Source: Blastocatellia bacterium
GTDB taxonomy: Bacteria > Acidobacteriota > Blastocatellia > Pyrinomonadales > Pyrinomonadaceae
Reading direction: 5' to 3'
Length of the DNA stretch: 64,000 bases
Assembly (NCBI GenBank): GCA_003168335.1
Contig: PMSM01000003.1
Location: forward strand, 434,001 to 498,000
Below the pieces are notes generated by a model. The model made no database searches. It saw only the letters and a list, made by a program, of their open reading frames with translations, and had not been told where the DNA came from. The first letter of the stretch is position 1. The number at the start of each line of letters is the position of its first letter. Of this stretch, positions 1 to 10,300 are shown piece after piece. The position numbers and the translations under genes were made by a program.

Positions 1-981
1 TTCCTTGACGCCGGTAACACCATCTTTACTTCGCGCGGTAACTAACGCGAGGCGTTTGCCGCTGCGACCGATCGCCGCCACGCGGCCAGGCTGAACCACC
101 TTGTCCAGCCAACGCAGACGCGCTTCACGGCGTGTCTGCGGCGCGGTTTCAAGCAGGCGCGAACGCGCGCTCGCCAGTCGCTCGAGTCCGCGAATAACGG
201 AAACCGATGCCGGGACCGACGCGCGTTCCAGAGTTTCGCGAATGCGGGCGGCGTTTTCATCGCGCGTTGTTTCCAGCTTATGTATTTCCGGTAGCAGGTT
301 ACGAAAGGCAAAACTTTTCTCGGCAATCCGCCGCACCTGGGCAAAACTTCCGAAGGCGTCGAGCAGGTTCAAGAGTGACGTGTAGGTGGCGCGAAACTGG
401 CTCTCGAGATCGTCCGGCTTCGCGCTCAGCAGCTCGGCAATGCGTTGCGGGTCCTGGTGAGGTCCAGGCGCCGCGACGACGAACCCCACGCGATCTTTTC
501 CGCGTCGCCCCGCGCGCCCGGTCATTTGTTGTAACTCAGAAGCGGTCAAGGACTGCCAGCCCGTGGCACTTCGTCTGTCGGCGCAAGTTACGACTACCGT
601 GCGCGCCGGAAAGTCGACGCCGGCGGCGACCGTTGCGGTCGCGAAAATCGCATCAAGTAAGCCGGCGCTCATCATCTTTTCGATCACCAGCTTCCAGTCA
701 GGCATATGACCGGCGTGGTGCGATGCAATACCGCCGCCAACGATCGCGTCCCAGTGACGATGTTTGCGAATCTCGGGATGTTGTTCGACAAAACTGAGCA
801 TGAACTCGCGGCGCGCTGCGCGGCGATCGTCGTCGTCGGTGCGACGACTCAGCGCAGCTTCTGAGGCAGCTTCGTCACAGCGCCGCCGCGTCGGCAGGAA
901 AACGATCGCCGGCAGCAGATTGTAGGAACCCAGCGCCGCGAGCAAAGTCGCGGGCGGCATTTCGGGCATGCGGAGTTTCAT
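1..981 (-). CDS. C-terminal half of Ski2/DEAD-box type helicase (partial at left edge)
   Basis: Manual minus-strand translation from ATG at 981 stays open to base 1: MKLRMPEMPPATLLAALGSYNLLPAIVFLPTRRRCDEAA...HHAGHMPDWKLVIEKMMSAGLLDAIFATATVAAGVDFPARTVV...QMTGRAGRRGKDRVGFVV (helicase motifs V/VI). Absent from ORF track because it runs off the window. Confidence 0.85.
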   Translation of the reverse strand, partial: MKLRMPEMPPATLLAALGSYNLLPAIVFLPTRRRCDEAASEAALSRRTDDDDRRAARREFMLSFVEQHPEIRKHRHWDAIVGGGIASHHAGHMPDWKLVIEKMMSAGLLDAIFATATVAAGVDFPARTVVVTCADRRSATGWQSLTASELQQMTGRAGRRGKDRVGFVVAAPGPHQDPQRIAELLSAKPDDLESQFRATYTSLLNLLDAFGSFAQVRRIAEKSFAFRNLLPEIHKLETTRDENAARIRETLERASVPASVSVIRGLERLASARSRLLETAPQTRREARLRWLDKVVQPGRVAAIGRSGKRLALVTARSKDGVTGVKE

Positions 982-1009
982 GATTGGCTCATTACGCCAC
1001 CGTAAAGTT

Positions 1010-1100
1010 TCCCCTCCCTCGAGGGCGGGGAATAAAAGGGGAGGGCCTTGAGCGTTCAAGCCCTCTCCCCTAACCCCTCTCCCATTGGGAGAGGGGAACA
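1010..1100. repeat. GC-rich palindromic element (CCCTCTCCC...GGGAGAGGG family) between helicase halves
   Basis: tttcccctccctcgagggcgggg...ggggagggcc facing agccctctcccctaacccctctcccattgggagagggg; related copies at about 21.69, 41.35, 49.16 and 49.29 kb. Confidence 0.7.
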
Positions 1101-1110
1101 CCGAATGGAA

Positions 1111-2034
1111 CTACCATCTCCTTCGTCTTCCTCTCACTGGTCCGCGGTGACGGTCCCGCTGATCCTGCTCGCTCAATCTCGCAATTTCGGAATTCAATTT
1201 GCCACTCAGGTTAAGCAACGGCAGCAGACGCTTATCAGGCATCAGAAATGCCGCGCGCAAAGGAACGGGACGGGCGCCCGGGCGCGGCACTACGCTGCAG
1301 GGTACGCCGCGAACTTCGGCAATCCAGGAAGCGAACTCTTCCGCGTTTCCAATCGTGGCCGAAAGCAATAGCATGCGAATTCGCGGCGGCGTCAAAATGA
1401 TCGCTTCTTCCCAGACGTGTCCGCGCTCTTCATCAGCGAGATAGTGCGCTTCATCAAACACAACCAGATCCGCGCTGACTTCTTCACCGCCGCGCAGCGA
1501 ATCGAACAACTGGTTACGAAAGATTTCCGTCGTGCCCACGATCAACGGCGCGTTTGAATTCTCTTTACGATCGCCCGTGAGTATGCCGACGCGCGCCGGC
1601 CCAAAGTCTTCGCTGAACTCGGCATACTTTGAATTTGTCAGCGCCTTAAGCGGAGTCGTGTACCAGGCTCGCTTGCCGATCGCCAACAGCCGGCGAATTT
1701 CTTCTCTGGCAATCCATGTCTTGCCGCTTCCCGTCGGTGCGGTGACCAGCACGTCTTCGAGCTCAATCGTCGTGAGGGCTTCCAGTTGGAACGGATCGGG
1801 TTTAAGGGGCGCGGGCTTGGGCGCGCCGATGCCGGCGAGCAGTTCGCGCAGTTCGCGACCGTAATTTCCAGTGGCCGCGGGCAAAGCGACGGACCCGGAA
1901 CGCTGCGGTGCATAAGGCGAGGATGGCTCGCGCGGTTTTGGTTCGGCGCGCGGGCTCGTCCGATCTCGTGCGTCGCCCTTGTCCTTCCGGTTGCGATGAC
2001 CGCCAGAGCGTCTCATACGGACATTGTATGGCAA
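1111..2034 (-). CDS. N-terminal half of Ski2/DEAD-box type helicase
   Basis: Walker A APTGSGKT, DEAH box VVFDEAHYL, LLLSATIGN motif; stops at TAG 1111-1113, in the same frame as the 981 ORF. Confidence 0.85.
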   Translation of the reverse strand: MPYNVRMRRSGGHRNRKDKGDARDRTSPRAEPKPREPSSPYAPQRSGSVALPAATGNYGRELRELLAGIGAPKPAPLKPDPFQLEALTTIELEDVLVTAPTGSGKTWIAREEIRRLLAIGKRAWYTTPLKALTNSKYAEFSEDFGPARVGILTGDRKENSNAPLIVGTTEIFRNQLFDSLRGGEEVSADLVVFDEAHYLADEERGHVWEEAIILTPPRIRMLLLSATIGNAEEFASWIAEVRGVPCSVVPRPGARPVPLRAAFLMPDKRLLPLLNLSGKLNSEIARLSEQDQRDRHRGPVRGRRRRW

Positions 2035-2082
2035 GCCCGGCGGCCAACATATCCAGCGGCATGCTCGTCAGGATAACGGGCG

Positions 2083-2153
2083 TTTAGAGTACCGGCTTCA
2101 GTCGGGTCTTTTTCGTAGCTGCAAAAAGGCCCAACTGAAGTTGGTACTCTATA
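2083..2153. repeat. about 70-bp hairpin element, TTTAGAGTACC family
   Basis: ttagagtaccggcttcagtcgggtcttttt...aaaaaggcccaactgaagttggtactcta; second copy at 10788-10858. Confidence 0.75.
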
Positions 2154-2353
2154 CACCCGTAGTTCACGAGCAGTAGTTTTGTTAACTGGTGAACACCGGC
2201 GATGTACAGAACATTTCGGTTCGGGGCCGCGGTTGCGGCTAATCAATGCGTGTCTTAGTATCTTCAGCAACGAATGATTAAATTAGCAAAGGTGAGTTTC
2301 GCAACGTAACGCGGGTTCGATGCGTCCAAGGGGATCGCGCTTTTATTACAGAA

Positions 2354-3472
2354 ATGCTTGATTTTACTGAAACCGACGGACTTTTTGATAACTTTGAAGT
2401 TAATCGCGAACCATTCTGGCCGCGAATCTCGTGGTTGATTGCCGGTTCGGGCGCGTGGCACCTGGTTTTACTGGCGTGCATCATCCTGATTCCGCCCGTC
2501 CGCAACGCCCTGAACATTGCGGTGATGTTTTCGGGCGGCGGGTTCGTCGATCGACCTTACGACAAAACGGCAATCGGGGACGACGGCGACATTACCGAGA
2601 TCACTCTGGAGAAGTTTCATTACCCTGAAGGTTACTTCGCGATGGATCAGCAGGGCATGCCGATCCAGCAGTTCCCGGCCACGGCCCCTTTCACGTTACC
2701 GGTTTTTTCGCCGTCGCAGGTCGCAACGCCGTCACCAACTCCGGCGCCTTCGCCCGTCGCTAGTCCATCTTTGGCGATCGCCGCGAACTCCCCCACCCCC
2801 AGCCCGCCGGTAAAGACGGCGGCAGAAAACAAAGACGCCGAACAGAAGGCGGCCGCAAAGGCCCAGAAGGATTTGGACGAGGTTTCGAAAAAAACCGGCA
2901 TCGAATTGCCCGAAGAAGGTGAGATTAACAAGAAGCCATTCAAGGATCTCGCCGCTTATGCCAAAGACTTAAGAAACCAGGGTAAGCTCGACTTGGGAAA
3001 GCCTTTCGAAGTTGCGATCGACACTGAGCTTGATAAGGCCGGTAAGCTGATTAAGCCCACAGTAAGCAAGAAGGTTGGCGATGCTACTCTGGTCGATCTC
3101 GGAGCCAGACTGGTTGCCGCCATGAACGACAGCGGTGTCTTGTTCTACTTGAAAAAGATAAACGAAGACAAGCCGGGTACAAAAGTAGTTTTCACGATCA
3201 GGCAAGATGGGAATGAAGTAGTGGCCACGGTTACTTCAGAAGTCACCTCGCCTGACAGTGCGCGCCAACTGGCATCGGGTTTTCGGTTGCTATTGGCGGC
3301 CGGCGCGGAAACGCGAAAAGGAAAGGATGAGGAGATTCTTCTCAAGAGTACGAATGTCTCGGCCGATGGAAAGAACGTTGTCTTCAAGCTCACCATGGCC
3401 CACAAGGACGTAGCTGATATCGTCAATAAGGGAATGGTGCCCGAGCCCTCGCCGACAGCCTCTCCATCCTGA
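2354..3472 (+). CDS. hypothetical protein, single TM segment, Pro/Ser-rich linker (TonB-like layout)
   Basis: Long ORF; N-terminal TM then PSPTPAPSPVASPS and Ala/Lys-rich region. Confidence 0.65.
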   Translation: MLDFTETDGLFDNFEVNREPFWPRISWLIAGSGAWHLVLLACIILIPPVRNALNIAVMFSGGGFVDRPYDKTAIGDDGDITEITLEKFHYPEGYFAMDQQGMPIQQFPATAPFTLPVFSPSQVATPSPTPAPSPVASPSLAIAANSPTPSPPVKTAAENKDAEQKAAAKAQKDLDEVSKKTGIELPEEGEINKKPFKDLAAYAKDLRNQGKLDLGKPFEVAIDTELDKAGKLIKPTVSKKVGDATLVDLGARLVAAMNDSGVLFYLKKINEDKPGTKVVFTIRQDGNEVVATVTSEVTSPDSARQLASGFRLLLAAGAETRKGKDEEILLKSTNVSADGKNVVFKLTMAHKDVADIVNKGMVPEPSPTASPS

Positions 3473-3479
3473 CGCGCGT

Positions 3480-3585
3480 AGTGTGGAGCGCCGGCATCTT
3501 GCCGGGCTTTTTGTTTCGGATTTAGTTGCAGAGGCGAGCAGGATGCTCGCGAACCACCGACAAGATGGCGGCGCTCCTTAAGTCG
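3480..3585. repeat. palindromic repeat, GGAGCGCCGGCATCTTGCCGG family
   Basis: ggagcgccggcatcttgccgggc ... gcgagcaggatgctcgcgaacc ... caagatggcggcgctcc; about 80% by eye over about 50 bp to a segment inside actB (39595-39655). Confidence 0.65.
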
Positions 3586-3605
3586 GCGCTCCAAAGGTAG
3601 CTAAA

Positions 3606-4208
3606 ATGAATCATCGCGAGTGCAAACAGATGAGAAGACGCTCTCTGATGGTGGTTGTGCTACTTAGTTTGGCGGTAATGGGTTGCGCGACTCGCCCACA
3701 AACTACCGCGCAATCGCCGATCGCCAACACACCGAAAGAAGACAAATTGGAAATCAAACTGACCAGCATGGCTTTCAAAGAAGGCGGGCCGATTCCGCGT
3801 GCGTACACCTGCGATGGCGTTAACGTCTCGCCACCGCTGGAATGGAGCGGCGTACCCAAAACGGCAAAGACGCTGGCGATTGTTTGCGACGATCCGGATG
3901 CGCCCGGAGGAATGTGGGTGCACTGGGTGCTTTACAATCTGCCGGCCGAGAACATTGGACTGGTCGAGAACCTGCCGGCCACCGAGAAACTGGCGGCCGG
4001 TGGTTTTCAGGGCACTAGTGACTTTCAGAAGATTGGATACGGGGGACCTTGTCCACCACCGTCAGGAACACATCATTACTATTTCAAGATTTATGCGCTC
4101 GACAGCGACCTTCCCTTGAAAGCCGGCGCGACCAAAACGGAAACAATGAAAGCAATGGAAGGTCACATCCTTCTTCAGGGACAGTTGATGGGGACGTATC
4201 GTCGCTGA
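3606..4208 (+). CDS. YbhB/YbcL family Raf kinase inhibitor-like lipoprotein
   Basis: PEBP motifs: FKEGGPIPRAYTCDGVNVSPPLEWSGVP, DPDAPGGMWVHWVLYNLP; lipobox VMGC. Confidence 0.9.
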   Translation: MNHRECKQMRRRSLMVVVLLSLAVMGCATRPQTTAQSPIANTPKEDKLEIKLTSMAFKEGGPIPRAYTCDGVNVSPPLEWSGVPKTAKTLAIVCDDPDAPGGMWVHWVLYNLPAENIGLVENLPATEKLAAGGFQGTSDFQKIGYGGPCPPPSGTHHYYFKIYALDSDLPLKAGATKTETMKAMEGHILLQGQLMGTYRR

Positions 4209-4240
4209 CAGGCAGAACCGCTCGCGGTAACGAGCGGATA

Positions 4241-4482
4241 ATTTTCCATTCATCATTTCTCAGTCATTGAGCGAACGTCTTTGGTGGGAGCGCGGACGTC
4301 CCGTCCGCACTGAGCGCGAAGCGCGAACAGTGTTGCTGAATTTGGCTTCAAGTGGAATGGGAGCGTGCTGCGCACGCTGTGCGGACGGGACGTCCGCGCT
4401 CCCAGCGGATTGAAGCCTCCCCCTTTCAAGGTTGGCCACTAGCGACGCTCAACTGGCAAATGGCAAATGGAAAATCAATTCG
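4241..4482. repeat. nested inverted element: heptamer arrays flanking a 24-bp perfect inverted repeat
   Basis: attttcc/attcatc/atttctc/agtcatt at 4241-4268; GGGAGCGCGGACGTCCCGTCCGCA at 4286-4309; its exact reverse complement at 4380-4403; ctcaact/ggcaaat/ggcaaat/ggaaaat/caattcg at 4448-4482. Confidence 0.75.
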
Positions 4483-4529
4483 GTTGCGCACATCGCACCA
4501 ACCACGCCGACGAGTGGTCTCGAACAAGC

Positions 4530-5267
4530 CTAAGGCAGCACACCTTCCGGCACGCGCCACGGATGCAATTCAACCACCAGCCTGCCAATCTTGATCATCG
4601 GATCAGTTGCACAAAGCTCCTGCGCCTCCTGCAACGAAGCAACTCGGAAAACAAAAATCCCACGCAGGTTGCCGTCGTCGCCAAACGGCCCTGCCGCAAC
4701 AAGTTTCTTCAGCTTAGCCAGGCGATTGATATTCGCGATATGCGCTGTTTGCAGCTCTTGAATTTCCGGAGTTTCGTCGTCTCCCTCTTTCCGGTTCGGT
4801 CCCTTTTTCAGAAAGCCAAGATAGACCGTCTCGATAGCCGGCGGAGAATTAGGCGGCTTGAAAATGTCTTCCGACCACCATGGATGCATCTCCGCTATAT
4901 ACAAACCAGCGTTGACCGCCGGGTCTGCGTCGACCCACGCCTTCGCTTCGGCCGCGGATGGCGCGCGCAAAATGAAAATTACGACGCGGTCCGGGTCGTG
5001 GCCGATCGAGCTGATTATGATCGCCTTGCCTGATTTAAGCATCGCCAAGGCAGTCACCTGATGTTGCTTAAGAATTGATTCTCGCTCCTGGCGTGTGGTC
5101 GATTCCCACTTCGGGCCTAAACTAAGAAAGGCCATGTGGAACTGAACGAGCTTGGGGGTTTCTGCAGATGTAGGGCTAAACCAACCGACTGCTGAGGTCA
5201 AAGCAACAGCTACCAGAATTATTTTCTTTGTGATTCTCTTCATCATTGGAAAACTCGGTGTCCGCAA
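4530..5267 (-). CDS. YciI-like domain protein, secreted
   Basis: Signal peptide plus duplicated YCII-like domains ending in VELHPW / AEMHPWW. Confidence 0.65.
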   Translation of the reverse strand: MRTPSFPMMKRITKKIILVAVALTSAVGWFSPTSAETPKLVQFHMAFLSLGPKWESTTRQERESILKQHQVTALAMLKSGKAIIISSIGHDPDRVVIFILRAPSAAEAKAWVDADPAVNAGLYIAEMHPWWSEDIFKPPNSPPAIETVYLGFLKKGPNRKEGDDETPEIQELQTAHIANINRLAKLKKLVAAGPFGDDGNLRGIFVFRVASLQEAQELCATDPMIKIGRLVVELHPWRVPEGVLP

Positions 5268-5369
5268 GCCCGACCGTTAGGGAGGGCCAGAAACACAAAC
5301 ACTCGTGCCGGCGATGCTGCGGTAGTTGCCCTTGCTTACGCGCGGGCTTCCCGACACGCTAAGCGCACC

Positions 5370-6497
5370 TTAGTCGATCGTCGCCGTCTTCACGCAAGTG
5401 ATCGCCGGCAAGCCCTCCGTGATCGTCGTCCACGAATCGCCGCCATTCTTCGAGGCGAATAACTTTCCGCTGCGCGTTCCGAAGTATAGGCCGGTTGGAT
5501 CATTAGCATCAGCCTTCATGCTGTCGCGCAGAATGGTTTCGAATGCGTCTTTCTGAGGCAGGCCCTCTGTCAAAGCCTCCCATGATTCGCCGGCATTCCT
5601 GGTGCGATAGACCCGCAGCTTTGCTTCCGGAGTACAACGAAACTCATCTGATTCAATGGGAATGATGTAGGCGGTGTTCGCGTCGTGCGGATCGACCTCC
5701 AGCGCGAAACCAAAATCCGAAGGCACGCCGTTGGCGATATCGTTCCACGAATCTCCGCCATCGTCACTGCGATAAAGGCCCCAATGATTCTGTAAGAACA
5801 TTCGCTGCGCATTCGACGGGTGACTGACGATCTTGTGCACGCATTGGCCCCACTCCGGATACTGCTGATCGGGTGGCAGAAACTGCGCGCGCACGCCGTT
5901 ATTGCGCGGCTGCCAGTTCTGGCCGCCATCGTCGGTGCGATAGACACCGCCGGTCGAGATGGCAATGAACAGTCGCTGGTCATTCGATGGGTCCGGAAGA
6001 ATCGTGTGCAAACACAAGCCCCCGCCACCTGGCTGCCATAGCGGCCGGTGCGGATGATCGAATAGTCCCCGCACCAGCGACCACGTTTCGCCCGCGTCAG
6101 TTGATTTGAACAAGGCCGCCGGTTCGACGCCACAATAGAGCGTGTCGGGCTCACTCTGGTGACCCGGCGCAATCTGCCAGATCTGTTTGAGCGAGACCTC
6201 ACTACCCTCAGGAAACTTTATGTTGTAACTCTCCGGATCGCTCCAGGTCTTGCCAAAGTCATTTGATGAACTCAAAAACGATCCCCAGAACGAACTGTTG
6301 ACCGCCGCCCACAGCCGCGTGCGTCCATTGCGGCCATCGTAGGTCAGCGCATAGACACTGCGTCCGGGAAAGTAGGGCCCGGCTTCGTCCCATTTTTCGC
6401 GTTGGGCGTCTGAACGAAACAGAAACGCGCCTTTCATCGTGCCGACCAGCACGAGGTTGTCACCTGGGTTGATGTTGATTTGATTTGGTTTTGGCAT
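5370..6497 (-). CDS. BNR/sialidase-like beta-propeller (exo-alpha-sialidase/VPS10-like)
   Basis: Repeated ST(D)AGETW / DDGGDSW motifs. Confidence 0.8.
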   Translation of the reverse strand: MPKPNQININPGDNLVLVGTMKGAFLFRSDAQREKWDEAGPYFPGRSVYALTYDGRNGRTRLWAAVNSSFWGSFLSSSNDFGKTWSDPESYNIKFPEGSEVSLKQIWQIAPGHQSEPDTLYCGVEPAALFKSTDAGETWSLVRGLFDHPHRPLWQPGGGGLCLHTILPDPSNDQRLFIAISTGGVYRTDDGGQNWQPRNNGVRAQFLPPDQQYPEWGQCVHKIVSHPSNAQRMFLQNHWGLYRSDDGGDSWNDIANGVPSDFGFALEVDPHDANTAYIIPIESDEFRCTPEAKLRVYRTRNAGESWEALTEGLPQKDAFETILRDSMKADANDPTGLYFGTRSGKLFASKNGGDSWTTITEGLPAITCVKTATID

Positions 6498-6515
6498 ACG
6501 GGAACTCCCTTCTCA

Positions 6516-6842
6516 TTAAGCTGCGCGCTTCCTGGGAATGCTTCTGATGGCCTGATACTTTTTCTTGTTGCGGTGCAGCGCGTCCCAGACATCAACGGCC
6601 TGCTGCATGTTGAGCCAGACATCGGTCGACGTCTTGAGCGCGCGAGCCAGTCGATGGGCCATATCAACGCTGACCGGGCGGCGCTCTTGCAGCAACTCAT
6701 TCACGGTACGTCGCGAAACACCAAGCCACGTAGCAAACTCGCCCTGACTCATTCCGATTTCCGGCAATACGATTTCACGAAGCATTTCTCCTGGATGCGT
6801 GGGTCTTCGCTTTCTTCCATGCAAAATGTTTGGGTTTAGCAT
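6516..6842 (-). CDS. higA: HigA family addiction module antitoxin
   Basis: RRPTHPGEMLREIVLPEIGMSQGEFATWLGVSRRTVNELLQERRPVSVDMAHRLARAL; ATG at 6842 overlaps the higB stop (TGATG). Confidence 0.9.
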   Translation of the reverse strand: MLNPNILHGRKRRPTHPGEMLREIVLPEIGMSQGEFATWLGVSRRTVNELLQERRPVSVDMAHRLARALKTSTDVWLNMQQAVDVWDALHRNKKKYQAIRSIPRKRAA

Positions 6843-7119
6843 CAATGGTAGTCCTCCAAGTCTACATCGTAAGCGTCGCCGTCACGAAAGCTGAACGTCA
6901 TGCGCCAATTACCGCTGATCGTTACGCTCCAAATGCCTTTGCGCGCACCCTTCAGCTCGTGAAGCCGGAGTCCTGGCACATACAATTCGGAAATGTTCTT
7001 GGCAGTGTCAAGGTAGTCAAGAATAATCTCGGCTCGCTTCGCTAGTCCCGTCGCGACGGCACGAGACTCCCGGAATCAAATAGCTGTTTCAAGCCTTTGT
7101 GCCGGAACGTCTTTATCAT
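6842..7119 (-). pseudogene. higB: HigB/RelE-like toxin with a 1-nt frameshift
   Basis: Frame 1 MIKTFRHKGLKQLFDSGSLVPSRRD*, then shifted frame ...RAVATGLAKRAEIILDYLDTAKNISELYVPGLRLHELKGARKGIWSVTISGNWRMTFSFRDGDAYDVDLEDYH*; span 278 nt is one short of 93 codons. Confidence 0.8.
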
Positions 7120-7320
7120 CCAGGTTCCCGAGTGTAACATACTACGTTACAGCAACAATAGAGTTTGATAGACTGATCGCACGGGCTTAATCACTAAGAA
7201 TAACGTAGAGAGTAGAATCAAACTAACACACAACCCAACGCGCAAAGTCCTTGGCGCTCGTGGGTGCTTCATGCTAAAAGAAGCACGCAGACCCATCTGG
7301 CTTTATCTGGAGGAAAACTG

Positions 7321-10300
7321 ATGTCGCATCGCACCCTGAGGGCGGACTTCTGCCGCCGGGCCCTAATTATATCCGTCGCAACTTTTGCTGTTGGTTTCCT
7401 GTGCGTCAGGTTCGCGGGTACGCACATTTTGATCGACGCGCACGCTCAAACCTCAAATGGCGGCACGCGCTTGTTGCGTACTCCGACGGTAAGTGCGACG
7501 CAGATCGCTTTTGCGTACGCGCAGAACATTTGGGTCGTGCCGCGCGCGGGTGGCCTGGCCCGGCGCGTCACCAGCTTTCAGGGTCAGACTTCCAATCCGC
7601 ATTTCTCGCCTGATGGAAAATCGATCGCCTTCAGCGGCGAGTACGCCGGCAATCTGGATGTTTACGTGGTGGCGGCCGATGGCGGCGAGCCAAAGCGCCT
7701 GACGTGGCATCCGGGCGCGGATTCTGTTCAGGGTTGGACGCCTGACGGCAAGGCGATCATGTTTTCAACGTCGCGAGCGACGTGGTCGCCAAGTGGCGCG
7801 CCGCGTTTCTGGACCGTTCCCGCGGAGGGCGGGGTGGAAGAGCCGATGCCGCTGCCGCGCGGATATCAGGGCAAAATTTCCGCCGATGGTAGTCATATCG
7901 CTTACCGCATGAATAACTCCTGGGACGAAGAGCGTCGCAATTATCGCGGCGGCCAGAATCGTCCAATCTGGATTGTCGATCTCAAGACTTACGATCTGAT
8001 CTCGCCGCCGTGGACCGATTCGAAAGACATGGATCCGGTTTGGGCCGGCGAGTCGGTTTACTTTATTTCTGATCGAGACGGAGTGGCCAATGTCTGGGCT
8101 TACGACACCAGATCAAAAAAGCTGACGCAGGTCACCCGGTTTACAGACTTTGACGTTAAGACTATGGATTCCGGCGGCGGCGCGGTTGTTTTCGAGCAAG
8201 CCGGCTACGTTCACGAGCTGGATCCGAAAAGCGGCAAAGAGCACGTCGTCAACATCACGGCCACGGGAGATTTTCCGTGGATGATGCCGCGCTGGGAAGA
8301 CGTGACCAGTCGCATGACGAACATGGGGATCTCGCCCACCGGAAAACGCGTAGTCGTCGAAGCGCGTGGCGAGATTTTCACGATCCCTGCTGAGAAGGGC
8401 GACGTGCGCAACCTTACCAACTCAAGCGGCTCAGCCGAGCGCGATCCGGCCTGGTCGCCGGATGGGAAATCCATTTCATACTTCAGTGACAAGTCGGGCG
8501 AGTATCGGCTCTACATCGAGGCGCAGGATGGCCTTACTCCGCCACGCGAAATTACACTCGATCATCCGACGCATTACTACACTTCGTCGTGGTCGCCTGA
8601 TTCGAAGAAGATTCTTTTCAGCGATACAAACCTGCACGTCTGGGTGGTGGATGTCGCGACTGGTAAAGCAAAGATTGTCGGCAACGATCCCTGGATGGTG
8701 CCGACGCGCACGCTTAACCCGGTCTTCAGTCCGGACTCGAAGTGGGTGGCGTATTCAAGTCGCTTGCGCTCGATGTATCACGCGATCTTTGTGAGCAACG
8801 TCGAGACCGGAGAATCAAAGCAGGTTACCGATGGACTTGCTGATGCGGTCTGGCCGGCGTGGGATGCCGGTGGCAAGTACCTTTGGTTTCTGGCATCGAC
8901 GGATTTTGGTTTGCGCTCGCAATGGCTCGACATGACTTCTTATGATCATGACGAGAATTTCGGATTGTACCTGGCGGTGCTGAAGAAAAGTGATTCCAGC
9001 CCCCTGCTTCCGGAAAGCGACGAAGATCGCGGAGTAGGCACAGGGCGTCGCACAGTACCAGGTGCGTGCGTTGCCGACACGCCGGCCGCGGCAACCGATG
9101 CTACGCCTGGCGAGCAACCGCAGACACCGCGTGGGCCACGTCCACCGATCAATGTACAAATTGACTTTGACGGTTTGCGCCAGCGCGTTATCTCGGTTGC
9201 GGGTGTTCCCGAGCGCCAGTATTCCGACTTGCAATCGGGTGTGGACGGAGCGGTTTACTACCTCGAAGCACCGGCGCGCGCACCAGGTGGCGGTGGAGGT
9301 GGCGGCGCGGGCAGTGAATTGATTCGCTATCGCCTTTGCGATCGGAAAGCGGCTCCGTTCGCGAACGGCGTCTTAGCTTACGAAGTCAGCGCAGACGGTC
9401 ACAAGCTCGTCTATCGCGCAGCCGGCGGCGGCGGTGGACGCGGGCCGGGGGCGGCAGGTGGCGCACCGCCAACTCCATCTCTCTTCATCGTTGACGCAGA
9501 TCGAACGCCTCCCCAGCCGGGCCAGGGTCGGATCAACGTCAACCTTCGCATGCACCTTGATCCCAGGGAAGAATTCAAACAGATCTTCAACGAAGGTTGG
9601 CGCAACCAGCGCGATTATCTCTATGTGCCGACCTTGCACGGCACTGACTGGGCGAAGGACAAAGAGATGTATGGGGCGATGCTGCCCTACGTCAATCATC
9701 GCGCTGATCTCAACTATTTGCTGGATATGATGGGCGCTGAAATTGCGATCGGCCATTCGTATGTGCGCGGGGGTGACATGCCTGAGTTGCCGTTATCCCC
9801 GGGGGGATTACTCGGGGCTGACTTTGCGATCGAAGATGGCCGCTATAAAGTCACGCGGATCTACGACAACGAAAGTTGGAATCCTGATCTGCGTTCGCCG
9901 CTGGCGTCGCCCGGCGCGACCGTAAACGTGGGCGACTACATTCTGGCCATCAACGGCATTGAACTAAGAGCGCCCGACAACATCTATCGCCTGCTGGATG
10001 GAACCGCGAATCGACAGACCTCGCTCACCGTTAACGACAAACCGGCGATGGATGGAGCGCGCCATGTAACTGTCGTGCCGGTTGCGAGCGAACAAGCGCT
10101 GCGCACGCGCGCGTGGGTCGAGGCCAATCGTCGCCTGGTGGAAAAGCTCTCCGATGGTCAGCTCGCTTACGTCTATCTGCCCAATACCGGACAGCCGGGC
10201 TATACGAGCTTTAATCGGTATTACTTTTCCCAGCAGGACAAGAAAGGCGCGATCATCGACGAGCGTTTCAACGGCGGCGGCTCAGCGGCCGACTATATTA

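Noticed and set aside
42-797. ORFs 42-344 (-), 101-385 (+), 207-797 (+) as genes
   Set aside because: They overlap the long open helicase C-terminal frame (1-981 minus) and have Arg/Ser-rich out-of-frame composition.
6830-7045. 71-aa plus-strand ORF
   Set aside because: Antisense to the higB remnant, whose minus-strand homology is far clearer.
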